This document shows, piece by piece, positions 45,947 to 56,059 of a DNA stretch of 64,000 nucleotides. The notes below the pieces were generated by a model, which was not told the origin of the DNA, did no database searches, and saw only the letters and a program-made list of their open reading frames with translations. This stretch comes from Ruegeria sp. R14_0 (lineage in GTDB: Bacteria > Pseudomonadota > Alphaproteobacteria > Rhodobacterales > Rhodobacteraceae). The DNA lies in NCBI RefSeq assembly GCF_017743975.1, contig NZ_JAGHRC010000003.1, forward strand, positions 186,001-250,000. The letters are read 5' to 3'. Position 1 is the stretch's first letter. The number at the start of each line of letters is the position of its first letter. Made by a program: the position numbers and the translations under genes.

Positions 45947-47067
45947 TTGACCAGAGCAGCCCCTTCGGCCAGCGCGCCCAGTTTGGCATATGCGATATCG
46001 GGATCAACTGACCCGAACCCCGCAAACGTGCCAAATCCACAATCGGACCCGGCAATCACCCGATCCGCACCCACAATTCCGGTAAACCGCTCAATGCGTT
46101 GCGAAACCAGTTCGGGGTGTTCGATAAAGTTCGTTGTCGTGTCGACGACACCGGGAACCAAGACCTTGTCGTCCGGGATTTCCGCCTTGCGATCGCGGAA
46201 CACAGTCCATTCATGCGCATGGCGTGGGTTTGAGGTCTCGAACAACAAGTAACGCGCCTTGGTCGACATCAGGGTGGAAAACACCTTGTCCATACCGATA
46301 TCGCAGCAATGCGGCCCCTCGTAGTTGCCCCAGCAGATGTGCACGCGCACCTTGTCAGATGGCACGTTTTCCAACGCGTGATTCAGCGCTTCGACATGCA
46401 TGTCTGCGACCTTCACGAAGTCTTCGTCCGACAGGTCGGTGAACAGCATGTGGCGCGACAAGGCCAGATCCGGGCAGTCCAACTGCAATTCCAGCCCTGC
46501 ACCCACGATCGTCTCGTATTCCTGCTTCATCGCGTCTGCGAGCGCTTCCAAATAAGCCTCGCGCGACGCATAGAAATCGTTCTGCAGGAACAGTGAAATA
46601 ACCCCCGGACTCGCGGCATTCATAAACCCGCGTTCGACCCCATGCGCGGCCATGGCAGCTTTAAGATTGTCGATGTCTTTCTGCAGCTCTCCCTGCCCCT
46701 TTGATCGAACTTCACCCACGCACATCGGGCGCGCGTATTGCGGCGTACCGCCGTCATCAGCCAGCCGTTTTAGAAAGCCTGGGAACATCTTCAGATCCGC
46801 CGGAGCATTGCGCGGGCTGTCCCCGTCAAAACCGGTGTAGCGGTCTTTGACGTAGGTCGCGTACGAGATTTTCGACGTCTCGCCATCCGACACGACATCG
46901 ACCCCCGCCTCAACCTGCTTGCGAACGGTCTCGGAAACCGCCGAGGTCATGCAGGCGTCAAATGCGGCTTGGTCAAAAGGCTCCTCCCGCTCGCGTGCGA
47001 AGATGAAATCGACTACCTCCTGCGTGCGCGGAAGGCTTCCTACATGCGTGGTCGAAATGCGGGTCAT
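45943..47067 (-). CDS. Core-MetE-type zinc methyltransferase
   Basis: A 374-residue protein matching only the C-terminal catalytic domain of cobalamin-independent methionine synthase (start TTHVGSLPRT). The zinc ligands are all present: His243 and Cys245 (VHICWGN), Glu277 (LLFETSN), Cys343 (GSDCGFGT). The N-terminal half of normal MetE (about 750 residues) is absent. Relatives include core-MetE and epoxyalkane:coenzyme M transferase. In this catabolic operon it may remove a methyl group or activate a thiol rather than make methionine (inference). Confidence 0.83.
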   Translation of the reverse strand: MTRISTTHVGSLPRTQEVVDFIFAREREEPFDQAAFDACMTSAVSETVRKQVEAGVDVVSDGETSKISYATYVKDRYTGFDGDSPRNAPADLKMFPGFLKRLADDGGTPQYARPMCVGEVRSKGQGELQKDIDNLKAAMAAHGVERGFMNAASPGVISLFLQNDFYASREAYLEALADAMKQEYETIVGAGLELQLDCPDLALSRHMLFTDLSDEDFVKVADMHVEALNHALENVPSDKVRVHICWGNYEGPHCCDIGMDKVFSTLMSTKARYLLFETSNPRHAHEWTVFRDRKAEIPDDKVLVPGVVDTTTNFIEHPELVSQRIERFTGIVGADRVIAGSDCGFGTFAGFGSVDPDIAYAKLGALAEGAALVK

Positions 47068-47124
47068 ATCGTGTCTCTTACCAAGTTATTTGAAGCGCCG
47101 CCCACAAAAGGCGGCGCAAATGCT

Positions 47125-48087
47125 TTAGCTGCCAGTCCAGGTCGGACCGGCGGGGTCGTCGGTTGCGGTAATCCGGTACAGGCCCGCATCGCCGGTCATG
47201 GACGGCGCGGCGCTGTAGCTTTCGCCCGGCAGAACCAGCGCGGTGTCTCCGTTGGACAGCGTGACTTCAACGTCATCAATCGCAATGCGCCAATGACCGC
47301 TGGCGGGCATCAGAACCACTGGCTTGTCTGCCTTCACAGGATCAATCACGCTGGAACCGCGCCCAAGGAAATCGACCTCGAACCCAGGCTTGTCCTTGAT
47401 CAGGCCGTTTTCACCGATGACCGCAGCGGGCTTGTTCGACGACAGCGCCATCAGGTCCCAATAGCGGGCCACGTATTTGCCAATGACATTCTCAACGGGC
47501 ACTTCTGGATAGGCCTTCAACTCTTCTTCGGTCAGCAGAGGCATCGGCTGTACATTGTGCGGAAGTTCCTGGCCTTTCTTGCTGTCATAGAGCACACCGT
47601 TGTTGCCCAGCATCAAGCCATGGGCTTGCGCGTCCTCGATGACCTGAGGTGCCCAGGTGACCCCTCCGCCTGCGTCGTCGCCGCCAAGGATCGACATGAT
47701 CATGCCGTAGTCCTGACCAACGTTTTCGAAGCCGCGGAAGATACCCGTCGGGATGTTAAAGATATCGCCTTCTTCGGCAATGACCTCACCCGCGGTGCCA
47801 TAGCGGCCCCAGAAGAACCGCCACCGGCCCTTGGCCACAAAAAATACCTCGGCCGTTGTGTGGCTGTGCAGCGAGTTGCGGCATTTCGGAGGTTGACCGG
47901 CTGCGCCGATGTTGAAACCGATCTTGTCGGTGATGTGGACGTGCTGATCAGGGCTTTCCGAAACGCCGCCACCGACAATGGTAAAGTTCTCTTTCTGATC
48001 CGAACCCGGCGTGTGTGCGTCGATGAACGCGGTTTTACAGGGTTGCAATTCGCCATAACGGACGATGCGGCTTTGGATTGTGCTCAT
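47125..48087 (-). CDS. Two-cupin-domain protein
   Basis: A 320-residue bicupin. The first barrel (about 75-150) has the metal motif HSHTTAEVFFVAKGRWRFFWG and GDIFNIPTGIFRGFEN. The second barrel (about 225-310) has PASGHWRIAIDDVEVTLSNGD and lacks most metal ligands. It resembles gentisate/homogentisate-type or sugar-binding cupins; the reaction is unknown. It is 57 bases upstream of the MetE-like gene in the operon. Confidence 0.75.
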   Translation of the reverse strand: MSTIQSRIVRYGELQPCKTAFIDAHTPGSDQKENFTIVGGGVSESPDQHVHITDKIGFNIGAAGQPPKCRNSLHSHTTAEVFFVAKGRWRFFWGRYGTAGEVIAEEGDIFNIPTGIFRGFENVGQDYGMIMSILGGDDAGGGVTWAPQVIEDAQAHGLMLGNNGVLYDSKKGQELPHNVQPMPLLTEEELKAYPEVPVENVIGKYVARYWDLMALSSNKPAAVIGENGLIKDKPGFEVDFLGRGSSVIDPVKADKPVVLMPASGHWRIAIDDVEVTLSNGDTALVLPGESYSAAPSMTGDAGLYRITATDDPAGPTWTGS

Positions 48088-48238
48088 ATCTGTTTTCCTT
48101 CTGATTGGGATTTGATTGGTTCAAACCCCAAACCCCGGAGGACGATTGTTCAGCCGCCGGGCGCGCAGGCTGGCGCGATGGGCATGAAACCGCCGCGCCC
48201 CCTGCCCCGCATCCAGATTTGTAACCCGGCGCGGCATT

Positions 48239-49228
48239 CTACAGATCGCCGGACTTCAGCAGGATCTGCTTCCAGACCGAAGTTTCGTCGAACAGAGTGT
48301 ATTCGCGGCGCAGCTGCGGCTGACCACCGATCAACTCACCGAATTCACCATGGCTTATGCCCAGCACATAGACCTGAGCGCCGGTCGGAACGCCAAAAGC
48401 ACCCCAGCCTTCATGCTTGCCCCACAGGCTCCAGCGTACAGCTGCGCGCGGGGCCATGTTCGGGTCGTCACGGCCGATCTGGTGTTCGATCGTGAACTCG
48501 GCATTCGGGAAGCTGGCGCGCAGTCCCATCCAGAACCGGTCAACGGCATCCCAGCCATGCCCCGTCACGCCACCCACGTATTCGGATTGAACGGCACGGT
48601 CATACTCGGCTTCGATCGCGCCCATATCGGCACCCATGATGCGGGTCAGAATATCGGCATAGCGCTGACCCCATTCATTATCGTTGCCGGTGCCCTTGTA
48701 GGGGCCGGGCTGGTCGGTGTCAGGTGTCAGCGGTTTGACGCACTTGTCCGGCCCGCCCTCACGCGCGATCAGATCAGCCGCATAATCTTTGGGGTCCCAC
48801 CCCATCTGGCGGACGATCGCGCCCTGATCGCGGATCAACCATTCATCGTTGATCTGATTGTCGATGGCATGACAGTCGGCCAGAATCCGATAGCGCAGCT
48901 TGGTCCCCGTCGCCTTGCCATAGACGCCATCCGACTGATGCGTTGCCGTCGAGATGATGCGGTGCGAGCTCAACATGCCCTCTTCCGGCGTGCCGGACCA
49001 GATCACATCCTCGCCCAGCAATTGCCGGTCAGGAAACTCGGCCAGCGTCGCCATGGTTGCGCCGATGACGTTCTGGTTGCCCAACACCACCGATGCGGGC
49101 GAACGCACGACAATGTCCGGCGAATAGTAGTGATGCAGCGTTGAGATACCGCGGTCTTCCCAGATCTCTTTGGTAATCCCGATAATATAGTCGGGAAAGT
49201 CTTTGAATTTGGGATCAAATCCCTTCAT
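48239..49228 (-). CDS. Tandem SnoaL/NTF2-like protein 1
   Basis: A 329-residue protein with two NTF2-fold domains (about residues 5-150 and 180-320). The first has IGITKEIWEDRGISTLHHYYSPDIVVRSP; the second has GWDAVDRFWMGLRASFPNAEFTIE, typical of ester cyclase/SnoaL-like enzymes that cyclise, dehydrate or isomerise. I choose ATG 49228: it overlaps the LacI stop by 4 bases (ATGA) and has AAGGA 8 bases before it, whereas the earlier ATG (49237) has none. It is one of four such proteins in the locus. Confidence 0.8.
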   Translation of the reverse strand: MKGFDPKFKDFPDYIIGITKEIWEDRGISTLHHYYSPDIVVRSPASVVLGNQNVIGATMATLAEFPDRQLLGEDVIWSGTPEEGMLSSHRIISTATHQSDGVYGKATGTKLRYRILADCHAIDNQINDEWLIRDQGAIVRQMGWDPKDYAADLIAREGGPDKCVKPLTPDTDQPGPYKGTGNDNEWGQRYADILTRIMGADMGAIEAEYDRAVQSEYVGGVTGHGWDAVDRFWMGLRASFPNAEFTIEHQIGRDDPNMAPRAAVRWSLWGKHEGWGAFGVPTGAQVYVLGISHGEFGELIGGQPQLRREYTLFDETSVWKQILLKSGDL

Positions 49229-50244
49229 GTCTTCCATCCTTCAGGTATGCGGGCCGAGCCGCGAACGATCAGCGGCCCGTCGATCTCTAACCGGCGCGGA
49301 CCAACGTCCGGGCCTTCGATTTTGCTCAGTAGAATGTCTACAGTTTCGGCAACCATACGGTTGGCAGGCTGGCGCACTGTGGTCAGGTCATAGGTGGGCC
49401 AAGCAGCCACGGCCACGTCATCATATCCGACAACAGAAACATCGTTGGGTACGTTCAGGCCCAACTCGAATCTCAGAGCGTCCATCACCGCAATTGCCAT
49501 GTGATCGTTGGCCACAAAGACGGCGTCCGGCGGGTCAGCGGCAAACATTTCGCGTGTCGCCTCGCGCGACTTTTCACTGGAAAAGTCACCAACCCCGCGC
49601 GCGTGCAGCGCGACGCCCGCGTCTTTCAACGCAGCCCTAAATCCCGCTTCACGGTCCCGCTGGGTCGAGGCCCCCTCCCAGCCCGCGATGTACCCGATTT
49701 TCTTGTGACCGCCGGCTAGGAGAAACTCCGCCACCTTGCGGCCTCCGGCAATATTGTCGGACGACACAGCTGACATCCCCGGATCATCCTGTGCGCGGTT
49801 GAACAGCACCACCGGAATACCGGCTGCCTGACACCGGTCAGACAGATCCGACGACAAGGCCACCGACGCGGCAATGATCCCATCCACTTGGAAATCAAGA
49901 ATTTCCTCGACAACCTTGTCGATGTTCTGCGCCGAGTTCGATGCCATGAAGACCAGCACGTGATAGCCGCGTTCCTGCAGCGCGTTCGTCAGCTTTTCTA
50001 GCGCTTCGGGGTAGAACTGGTTGTTCAGATACGCCACGACCAGACCAATGATCCGACTTTTGCCGGAAACAACCGCGCGGGCTAAAACGTTGGGTCGGTA
50101 CCCCAGCTGATCCGCCGCCTTGCGCACTTTCTCAGCTGTTTTCTTTGACGCGGATGCGCCGGGCGTGAAAACCCGGCTGACCGCAGATTGACTGACCCCG
50201 GCCAGACGAGCAACGTCCAAAGATGTGATCTTTTGCCCAGGCAT
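49225..50244 (-). CDS. LacI-family transcriptional regulator
   Basis: A 339-residue LacI/GalR regulator. The helix-turn-helix is ITSLDVARLAGVSQSAVSRVF and the hinge helix is PNVLARAVVSGKS. The periplasmic-binding-like effector domain follows (IGLVVAYLNNQFYPEALE ... VSVVGYDDVAVAAWP). ATG 50244 shares one base with the SDR stop (TGATG). It lies within the locus and is the natural controller of the operator pair at 58474-58541, probably relieved by the imported sugar-like compound. Confidence 0.93.
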   Translation of the reverse strand: MPGQKITSLDVARLAGVSQSAVSRVFTPGASASKKTAEKVRKAADQLGYRPNVLARAVVSGKSRIIGLVVAYLNNQFYPEALEKLTNALQERGYHVLVFMASNSAQNIDKVVEEILDFQVDGIIAASVALSSDLSDRCQAAGIPVVLFNRAQDDPGMSAVSSDNIAGGRKVAEFLLAGGHKKIGYIAGWEGASTQRDREAGFRAALKDAGVALHARGVGDFSSEKSREATREMFAADPPDAVFVANDHMAIAVMDALRFELGLNVPNDVSVVGYDDVAVAAWPTYDLTTVRQPANRMVAETVDILLSKIEGPDVGPRRLEIDGPLIVRGSARIPEGWKT

Positions 50245-51011
50245 CAGTCTGCTGTCCACCCCCCGTCAATCATCATCGCGGTCCCGGTAACAAGCGCCGA
50301 GGCATCTGACGCGAGATAGACAACTGCCCCCATGATGTCTTCGATTTCGCCGGGGCGACCCAGCTTGATCTTGTCCAGAATCCAGGCACGTTTGTCCGGG
50401 TCATCGAAGGTCGCGCGCGTCAGGTCCGTCAGGATAAAGGTCGGGCAAATGGTATTGACCCGGATCTTTGCCGGACCGAACTCTAGCGCCATCGCCTTTG
50501 TGAACCCTTCGACCGCGAATTTCGAGGCGCAATACACCGCCCTTTCCCGCCCGCCGACATGCCCCATCTGGCTGGAGATGTTGATCAACGATCCGGCCCG
50601 TCCGGTCTGCAACAAGCCTTTGGCCACCGCTTGGGTCAGGAAATACGCGCCGCGAACATTGACATCCATCACGGCGTCAAAATCTTCTGTTGCCGTTTCG
50701 ACCGCCTTGCCATGCCGCGCCAGACCGGCGGAGTTCAGCAAGATGTCGAACGGCCCGTTCTCTGCGACAGCAGCAGCCGTTTTGTCGACGTCCGAGACGT
50801 CGAGCTCAAGCGTATTGGCCGCCCACCCCCGCGCCTTCATCTCATCCGCGATATCCTGCAGTGCGCCAATGCGGCGCGCTGCCAAAGTCACCTCAGCACC
50901 GTGTTCGGCCAACGCAACAGCACAGGCCATACCGATGCCGGAGGATGCTCCGGCTATCAACGCGCGCTTGCCGCTGAGTTGGAAACTTGGGGTGCTGGGG
51001 AATTGGGGCAT
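50244..51011 (-). CDS. Short-chain dehydrogenase/reductase
   Basis: A 255-residue classical SDR. The NAD(P) motif is GASSGIG near residue 21, with LNSAGLA for NNAG, NISSQMG (catalytic Ser) and YCASK (YxxxK) near 160. It resembles gluconate 5-dehydrogenase and 3-oxoacyl reductases in the family. It is 1 base from the upstream SnoaL gene and shares a base with LacI. Probably oxidises a ring hydroxyl of the substrate (inference). Confidence 0.92.
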   Translation of the reverse strand: MPQFPSTPSFQLSGKRALIAGASSGIGMACAVALAEHGAEVTLAARRIGALQDIADEMKARGWAANTLELDVSDVDKTAAAVAENGPFDILLNSAGLARHGKAVETATEDFDAVMDVNVRGAYFLTQAVAKGLLQTGRAGSLINISSQMGHVGGRERAVYCASKFAVEGFTKAMALEFGPAKIRVNTICPTFILTDLTRATFDDPDKRAWILDKIKLGRPGEIEDIMGAVVYLASDASALVTGTAMMIDGGWTAD

Positions 51012-51012
51012 A

Positions 51013-52065
51013 TCAGACCTCGCCGACCGGGAATGGAATTTCGCCCATTACACGAGCCTTGTTGAACTCGCGCAGACGGGCGAAGACATCTACGCCCAGT
51101 TGCCGGTACGCGTCCAGCAGGTCAACCATCACCCAGTTTTCGCGGATCAAGCCGTTTTCGAGCCGCCAGAAATCCAGCGACCGCATGGTGATCCGCTGAG
51201 CAGAGGGGGCAATTCCCATCCAGCCGTCATGGGTGACAGTCTGGATCATGTTAGGCCAACCGGTTACCGCCGCGTATTCGGCATCACCGAAGAAATGATA
51301 GGTGATGTCGTCCACGTATTTGCCGCGATCCGGCATGCCATTTAGAAACGGGATCTGGTGCCAATTGCGGAACCCGGCGATACCTCGACCGGTTCCGATA
51401 CCCGCGGGCCCGTACCAGTTCATGCGCGGATGCCAGAACTTGTCCATCTCCATCACCTCTGGCCCACCCTGGCTGGGGTGCTTTTTGAGGTGATTGAGCA
51501 TCTCGACAATGTGGTCGCACGAGGCTTGGGATTTGGCCTCGTCCCATGGACCGGGCACGATACCGTCCAGCGTCGCAGGGCCGGGAATGCAGAATTCCAG
51601 CCCCAAGGACGGGGCCATCGGCCAGGCATTCGCCTGCATCATGACCTCGGGGATGTCCCAAAGCGTCTGGATCTCGACGATCTGGCCGTCCTCGATGCGG
51701 TAGAACTCATGGAACCGCATGTGGGTCAGATGCCCGGTCGGCGGAATGTCCAGCCATGGCGCGACAAATGTACCGATGTAGTGCCCACCACATCCGATCC
51801 AATCGCCGCCATGTTCGGTGCGTCCGCCCATGACGATCCAGTCGCGACGTTCAAGATCAGGCATGGCCTTCAACAGCGGCGCGTAACACGTATCGTACAG
51901 TTCCTGCGGACCGGTCAGATCGCCAAACGGATGCGGCATGTGCACCACGGCATCCGAGGCGATGGCCCCCTTCAGCGCAGCCTGCACACGGACCGCATCA
52001 AAGTCATACATCGCGGCCCTAAGCGGCGCGATCAGCGCCTTGTTGGCCGTATGGACGTCGCTCAT
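51013..52065 (-). CDS. Tandem SnoaL/NTF2-like protein 2
   Basis: A 350-residue protein with two SnoaL-like halves. The motif [23 protein letters not shown] (first half) is echoed by [33 protein letters not shown] (second half). It is clearly homologous to the plus-strand protein at 58607 and to the single-domain protein at 53405. I start at ATG 52065 (MSDVHTANK), which overlaps the HisD-like stop by 4 bases; the longer frame adds 38 Arg-rich residues of no family match. Cytosolic. Confidence 0.82.
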   Translation of the reverse strand: MSDVHTANKALIAPLRAAMYDFDAVRVQAALKGAIASDAVVHMPHPFGDLTGPQELYDTCYAPLLKAMPDLERRDWIVMGGRTEHGGDWIGCGGHYIGTFVAPWLDIPPTGHLTHMRFHEFYRIEDGQIVEIQTLWDIPEVMMQANAWPMAPSLGLEFCIPGPATLDGIVPGPWDEAKSQASCDHIVEMLNHLKKHPSQGGPEVMEMDKFWHPRMNWYGPAGIGTGRGIAGFRNWHQIPFLNGMPDRGKYVDDITYHFFGDAEYAAVTGWPNMIQTVTHDGWMGIAPSAQRITMRSLDFWRLENGLIRENWVMVDLLDAYRQLGVDVFARLREFNKARVMGEIPFPVGEV

Positions 52066-53393
52066 TCTGCGGCCTCTCGATATGGGGCACCTTCGCCGTA
52101 GGGAACATTGATACCGCCATAGCGACGGACCCGGACGTTGCACTGTTCGGCGTGCCCAACAAACCCTTCGAGCATACACAGGCGCGAGCCATATTCGCCG
52201 ATCACGGTCGCGGCTTCGTCGGTCAGAACTTTCTGATAGCTGTGGGTTTTCAGAAACTTACCAACCCATAGACCACCGGTGTACCGCCCGGCCTTTTTGG
52301 TCGGCAACGTGTGGTTCGTACCGATCACCTTATCGCCGTTGGCAACGTTGGTGCGCGGACCAAGGAACAACGCGCCATAACACGTCATGTTTTCCAGGAA
52401 CCAGTCGTCGCGATCCGTCATCACCTGCACATGCTCCGAGGCGATATCATCGGCCACCTCAAGCATTTCGTCATAGGTATCGCAGACGATGACCTCGCCG
52501 TATTCTTCCCAGCTGACTTTAGCAGTGTCAGCAGTCGGCAAAATACCCAGAATGCGGTCGACCTCGTCCAGAGTGGCCTCGGCCAGTTTGCGCGAGTTGG
52601 TCAGCAGAACGCAGGGGCTGTTATACCCATGCTCAGCCTGCCCCAGCAGGTCAGTGGCGCACAGCTCGGCGTCAGCGGCGGTTTCATCCGCGATCACCAT
52701 GGTCTCGGTTGGACCTGCGAACAAATCAATGCCGACGCGTCCAAACAATTGACGCTTGGCTTCGGCGACGAATGCGTTGCCGGGGCCGACCAGCATATGA
52801 ACCGGTTTGATGGATTCCGTGCCAATCGCCATTGCGCCGACAGCCTGAATGCCACCCATGACGTAGATTTCATGCGCGCCACCCAGATGCATCGCAGCGA
52901 TCACCGCAGCATTGGGCTTGCCCTGAAATGGAGGTGTACACGCAATGATGCGGGGAACACCCGCCACTTTGGCCGTGGCAACGGACATATGAGCCGAGGC
53001 TACCATCGGGAACTTACCGCCCGGAACATAGCAGCCGACGGATTGTACGGGGACGTTTTTATGGCCAAGGATCACACCGGGTTGCGTCTCGACTTCGATA
53101 TCCAGCATCGAGTCGCGCTGTGCCTGCGCGAAATTCATCACCTGCGCTTGCGCGAACTTGATGTCAGCCAGCTCCCGGTCGCTCAGCGAGGCGATCAGGT
53201 CGTCGATCTCTTGCTGGCTCAGACGGAAGCTCTCGGGCGAATAGTTGTCGAATTTCTCCGACAACTCTCGTACAGCCGCATCGCCGCGCGCCTCGATATC
53301 CTTCAGCGTCGCCTCGACGACGGCGCGGGTTTTGGCATCATCCTCGGCCCTGTCGGCCTCGGGTTTACCGCGTTTAAGATATTCGATTGCCAT
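52062..53393 (-). CDS. Histidinol-dehydrogenase-family alcohol dehydrogenase (catabolic)
   Basis: A 443-residue HisD-fold enzyme. The zinc ligands of the family are present: Gln252 and His255 (GQAEHG), Asp354 (NGDKVIG), His414 (FVGHAEQ). The catalytic Glu320-His321 pair (ASEHVQV) is also there. No other histidine gene is nearby; it sits among SnoaL, SDR and ABC transporter genes. The family also includes sulfopropanediol 3-dehydrogenase (HpsN) of marine bacteria, which oxidises a terminal alcohol to an acid. The same four-electron chemistry on a polyol or sugar-like compound is the likely role here. Confidence 0.85.
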   Translation of the reverse strand: MAIEYLKRGKPEADRAEDDAKTRAVVEATLKDIEARGDAAVRELSEKFDNYSPESFRLSQQEIDDLIASLSDRELADIKFAQAQVMNFAQAQRDSMLDIEVETQPGVILGHKNVPVQSVGCYVPGGKFPMVASAHMSVATAKVAGVPRIIACTPPFQGKPNAAVIAAMHLGGAHEIYVMGGIQAVGAMAIGTESIKPVHMLVGPGNAFVAEAKRQLFGRVGIDLFAGPTETMVIADETAADAELCATDLLGQAEHGYNSPCVLLTNSRKLAEATLDEVDRILGILPTADTAKVSWEEYGEVIVCDTYDEMLEVADDIASEHVQVMTDRDDWFLENMTCYGALFLGPRTNVANGDKVIGTNHTLPTKKAGRYTGGLWVGKFLKTHSYQKVLTDEAATVIGEYGSRLCMLEGFVGHAEQCNVRVRRYGGINVPYGEGAPYREAAE

Positions 53394-53404
53394 TGTCTTA
53401 TTCC

Positions 53405-53935
53405 TCAGTTGTCGGGCCGGGGCGGTGTTTTTTCGCCCCGGTCAAATGCTTCCCAGCCTTCGCCGTTGAACACGTCCACGCCCAATTGCGCAGCGACGTG
53501 GGCGAAATCGACGTTCACCCAGTTGTCGACGATCTTGCCGTCAACGACCTTCCAGAAGTCCATGTACCGGATCTCAACCCGTTTGCCGGTCGGTGCGATC
53601 CCCAGAAACTCGCCCGAATGGGTTGCCTCTTGCCGGCCAAAGGCCGCGGCCCATTCGCCCATGTAAAGGCGCGCTTCATCAATGCAGGTCTTGTCGGAAA
53701 ACGCAGCCTGAAACGGGCGCTGCCAGTTGTTCTGAAACTCTTCCAACCCGGTCTTTGTTCCACAGCCTTGGTTGCCCAGCCAGCGAAACCCTTGCGAGAA
53801 GAACTCGCCAATGTCGTCGATGCGGTGGTCGTTCAATCCGTCGACCATCCCTTCGATAACCGCTCGGGTTTCTTCGGTTTTGCTCATGTCCGTGTCTTTG
53901 GTCAGCACGGCCTGTTCGGGGCGTGAACCCTTCAT
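53405..53935 (-). CDS. Single-domain SnoaL/NTF2-like protein 3
   Basis: A 176-residue SnoaL-like protein ([20 protein letters not shown] ... [28 protein letters not shown]). It matches the C-terminal half of the tandem members. I start at ATG 53935 because AAGGA precedes it at normal distance; an internal ATG at 53887 lacks one. It is 11 bases upstream of the HisD-like gene and follows the transporter genes after a 135-base gap with no hairpin that I could find. Confidence 0.82.
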   Translation of the reverse strand: MKGSRPEQAVLTKDTDMSKTEETRAVIEGMVDGLNDHRIDDIGEFFSQGFRWLGNQGCGTKTGLEEFQNNWQRPFQAAFSDKTCIDEARLYMGEWAAAFGRQEATHSGEFLGIAPTGKRVEIRYMDFWKVVDGKIVDNWVNVDFAHVAAQLGVDVFNGEGWEAFDRGEKTPPRPDN

Positions 53936-54070
53936 GATTTTCGTCCTTGTTCTGATGCATTAGGAATTTTCTGATTTTCCGAGCGGTTTAAATCTCAGAC
54001 AGAAAATCCCTCGGCATCCGGTTGAGCGCCGGGTGGCGCCCAATGGCATTATGTCGTGCAGAGGCGCTCA

Positions 54071-54952
54071 TCAGCCTTTCACCGCCCCTGCAGTCAGACC
54101 GCTGACAATCTGGCGCTGGAAGAACAGAATCAGCACGAACAGCGGCGCGGTGGTCGAGACCACGGCGGCAACCGCGTACATCACCTTGCCTTCGACCTGG
54201 GTGGTGCCCATGAAACTGTTGATTGCCGGAATGATGGTTTCGTTGTCTGCACTCAGCAGCATCGCCGTAACGGCAAAGTCGTTATAGGCCAGCAAAAAGC
54301 TGAACAGGCCGGTGGTAATCACGCCCGGCCACATAACCGGAACGATCACATGCCAGAACGCCTGAAACCGGGTACAGCCGTCGACCATTGCGCTTTCATC
54401 CATGTCTTTCGGGATATTCTTGAAGAACGAATGCAGCATCCACAGGGTGAAGGGTTGGTTGATTGCGACCAACACAATGATCGTGGTCGGCAGAATGCCC
54501 CAGACATTCCACTCGAAGAACGGCAACAGGTAACCTGAAACCAGGGTGATATGCGGCATGGCACGGAACACCAGAGCAGCCATCAAAATCCAGAAGGCAT
54601 AGCGGAAGCCGGATCTTGCGAGCGCATAACCACCGAGTGTCCCGAAGGTCAGCGAGATGACAACGGTAAAGAACACCACAATCCCGGTGTTTCTGAAATT
54701 GAACCAGAAATCCTCAAGCACCCAAGCGCCATAGTAACCCGCTCCGGTGAAGGCGCTGCCGGTTTGTTCGATTGTGTTTGTGCCCCGCAGCGCGTTCATC
54801 CAGTCGGCCTTGGACAGAAAGTCAGCCTGAACTTTAAAGCTGCCCCAAAACGTCCAGAAGAAAGGGAACGCCGCGATAATGAGCCAGACTGCAACAAAGC
54901 CATAAGAGAACAGCTTGAGCGGAGTCATGCGGGATTGTGCTTTGGTCGCCAT
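54071..54952 (-). CDS. CUT1-type ABC sugar permease (MalG-like)
   Basis: A 293-residue permease with six hydrophobic helices and the EAA-type coupling segment DESAMVDGCTRFQAFWHVIVPVMWPG near residue 200. It is of the MalG/UgpE type. With the MalF-like, binding-protein and ATPase genes upstream it completes one importer. Confidence 0.93.
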   Translation of the reverse strand: MATKAQSRMTPLKLFSYGFVAVWLIIAAFPFFWTFWGSFKVQADFLSKADWMNALRGTNTIEQTGSAFTGAGYYGAWVLEDFWFNFRNTGIVVFFTVVISLTFGTLGGYALARSGFRYAFWILMAALVFRAMPHITLVSGYLLPFFEWNVWGILPTTIIVLVAINQPFTLWMLHSFFKNIPKDMDESAMVDGCTRFQAFWHVIVPVMWPGVITTGLFSFLLAYNDFAVTAMLLSADNETIIPAINSFMGTTQVEGKVMYAVAAVVSTTAPLFVLILFFQRQIVSGLTAGAVKG

Positions 54953-54961
54953 GTCGTGTCC

Positions 54962-55993
54962 TCAGTGAGATTTGCGGGTGAAGTCGCGCCATGTGCGTAT
55001 CAGCACGGGCGTCATCAGGATGACCACAAGGATGATCGTGATCAGCGAGGTCGCGCCCGCAGATGCGTAGAGCGGATTGCCGCTTTCGCGCAGGTCGTTG
55101 TAGATGATCCAGCTGAGCGACTGGGCATGCGCCTCGGCCTTGAAGCTGACGATCGGCTCGAACACGCGGAAGTTGTCCATGATCAGCATCAGTGTCACGA
55201 ACGATACCAACGGCATCAGATGCGGAACAACAACGTGGATCATGCGCTGCCATTTGCTGGCACCGTCGATCTGGGCGGCTTCCATCGTGTCTTCCGGCAC
55301 GGTCTGAAGACCAGCGTAGAAGGTGATGAAGCTGAACGGCAGGGTGTGCCAGACGCCATACACCATCAGCATTGTCCAGGTCAGCGCGGTCGAAGCCTTT
55401 AGGCTGAGGGATGGATCATTGAATATACGTTGAATGGTGGCGCCAATTACACCATCGCTGTCGACCATCCAGAACAGGATCAACGAACCGACAAGCGGGG
55501 TGACAAGAAAGGGCAAAAGCGAAACAAAGATCGCCAACCCCTTGAGCATACCTGGCAAGTTGTTGACGCCAACCGCGATGGCCATACCAAGGATCAGAAC
55601 CAGCGGTGTGACGACGGCGGTGTAGGCCAGTGTGAATGCCAGCGCGCTGTAGAAGGGCAGGTTGTAGACATTGCTCCAGAACTCACCGAACGAAGCGGAA
55701 CTGGACCATGCCTCACCTACCTCGGAAAAGGCCAGATGCGAACGGTTGGTATATGTCCCAAGCCCGTTGAATTGGCCAAGCGGCTGATCAGCGCGCAACT
55801 TTTCGGTGGCCTCGACATCCACCGCAGTGGCTTCAGTACACCCAAAAGGGCCGCAGTTTTCGGTTACGACCAAAACCTGCTCATGCTCGACAAACAGCGA
55901 TTGAACAAAGACCGAGACAATGGGCAGCGCGATAAACAGGATCATCGCGGTGAGCGTCGGCAGAATGAACCAGAAAAAGGTACGGTGCTTCAT
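54962..55993 (-). CDS. CUT1-type ABC sugar permease (MalF-like)
   Basis: A 343-residue permease with an extended periplasmic loop between helices 1 and 2 (about residues 35-110, containing CGPFGCTEA, a possible disulfide). The coupling motif is EAAQIDGASKWQRMIHVVVPHL near 240. It is 9 bases upstream of the MalG-like gene. Confidence 0.92.
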   Translation of the reverse strand: MKHRTFFWFILPTLTAMILFIALPIVSVFVQSLFVEHEQVLVVTENCGPFGCTEATAVDVEATEKLRADQPLGQFNGLGTYTNRSHLAFSEVGEAWSSSASFGEFWSNVYNLPFYSALAFTLAYTAVVTPLVLILGMAIAVGVNNLPGMLKGLAIFVSLLPFLVTPLVGSLILFWMVDSDGVIGATIQRIFNDPSLSLKASTALTWTMLMVYGVWHTLPFSFITFYAGLQTVPEDTMEAAQIDGASKWQRMIHVVVPHLMPLVSFVTLMLIMDNFRVFEPIVSFKAEAHAQSLSWIIYNDLRESGNPLYASAGATSLITIILVVILMTPVLIRTWRDFTRKSH

Positions 55994-56059
55994 AGCGTAT
56001 GTCCCGGTCTAAATCCGAAAAGAGAGGGGGCCAGATACAGCCCCCTCAGTCGGGGAGAG

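Noticed and set aside
52062-53393. Annotation as hisD of histidine biosynthesis
   Set aside because: No his genes nearby and a clearly catabolic context; only the fold and active-site residues match.
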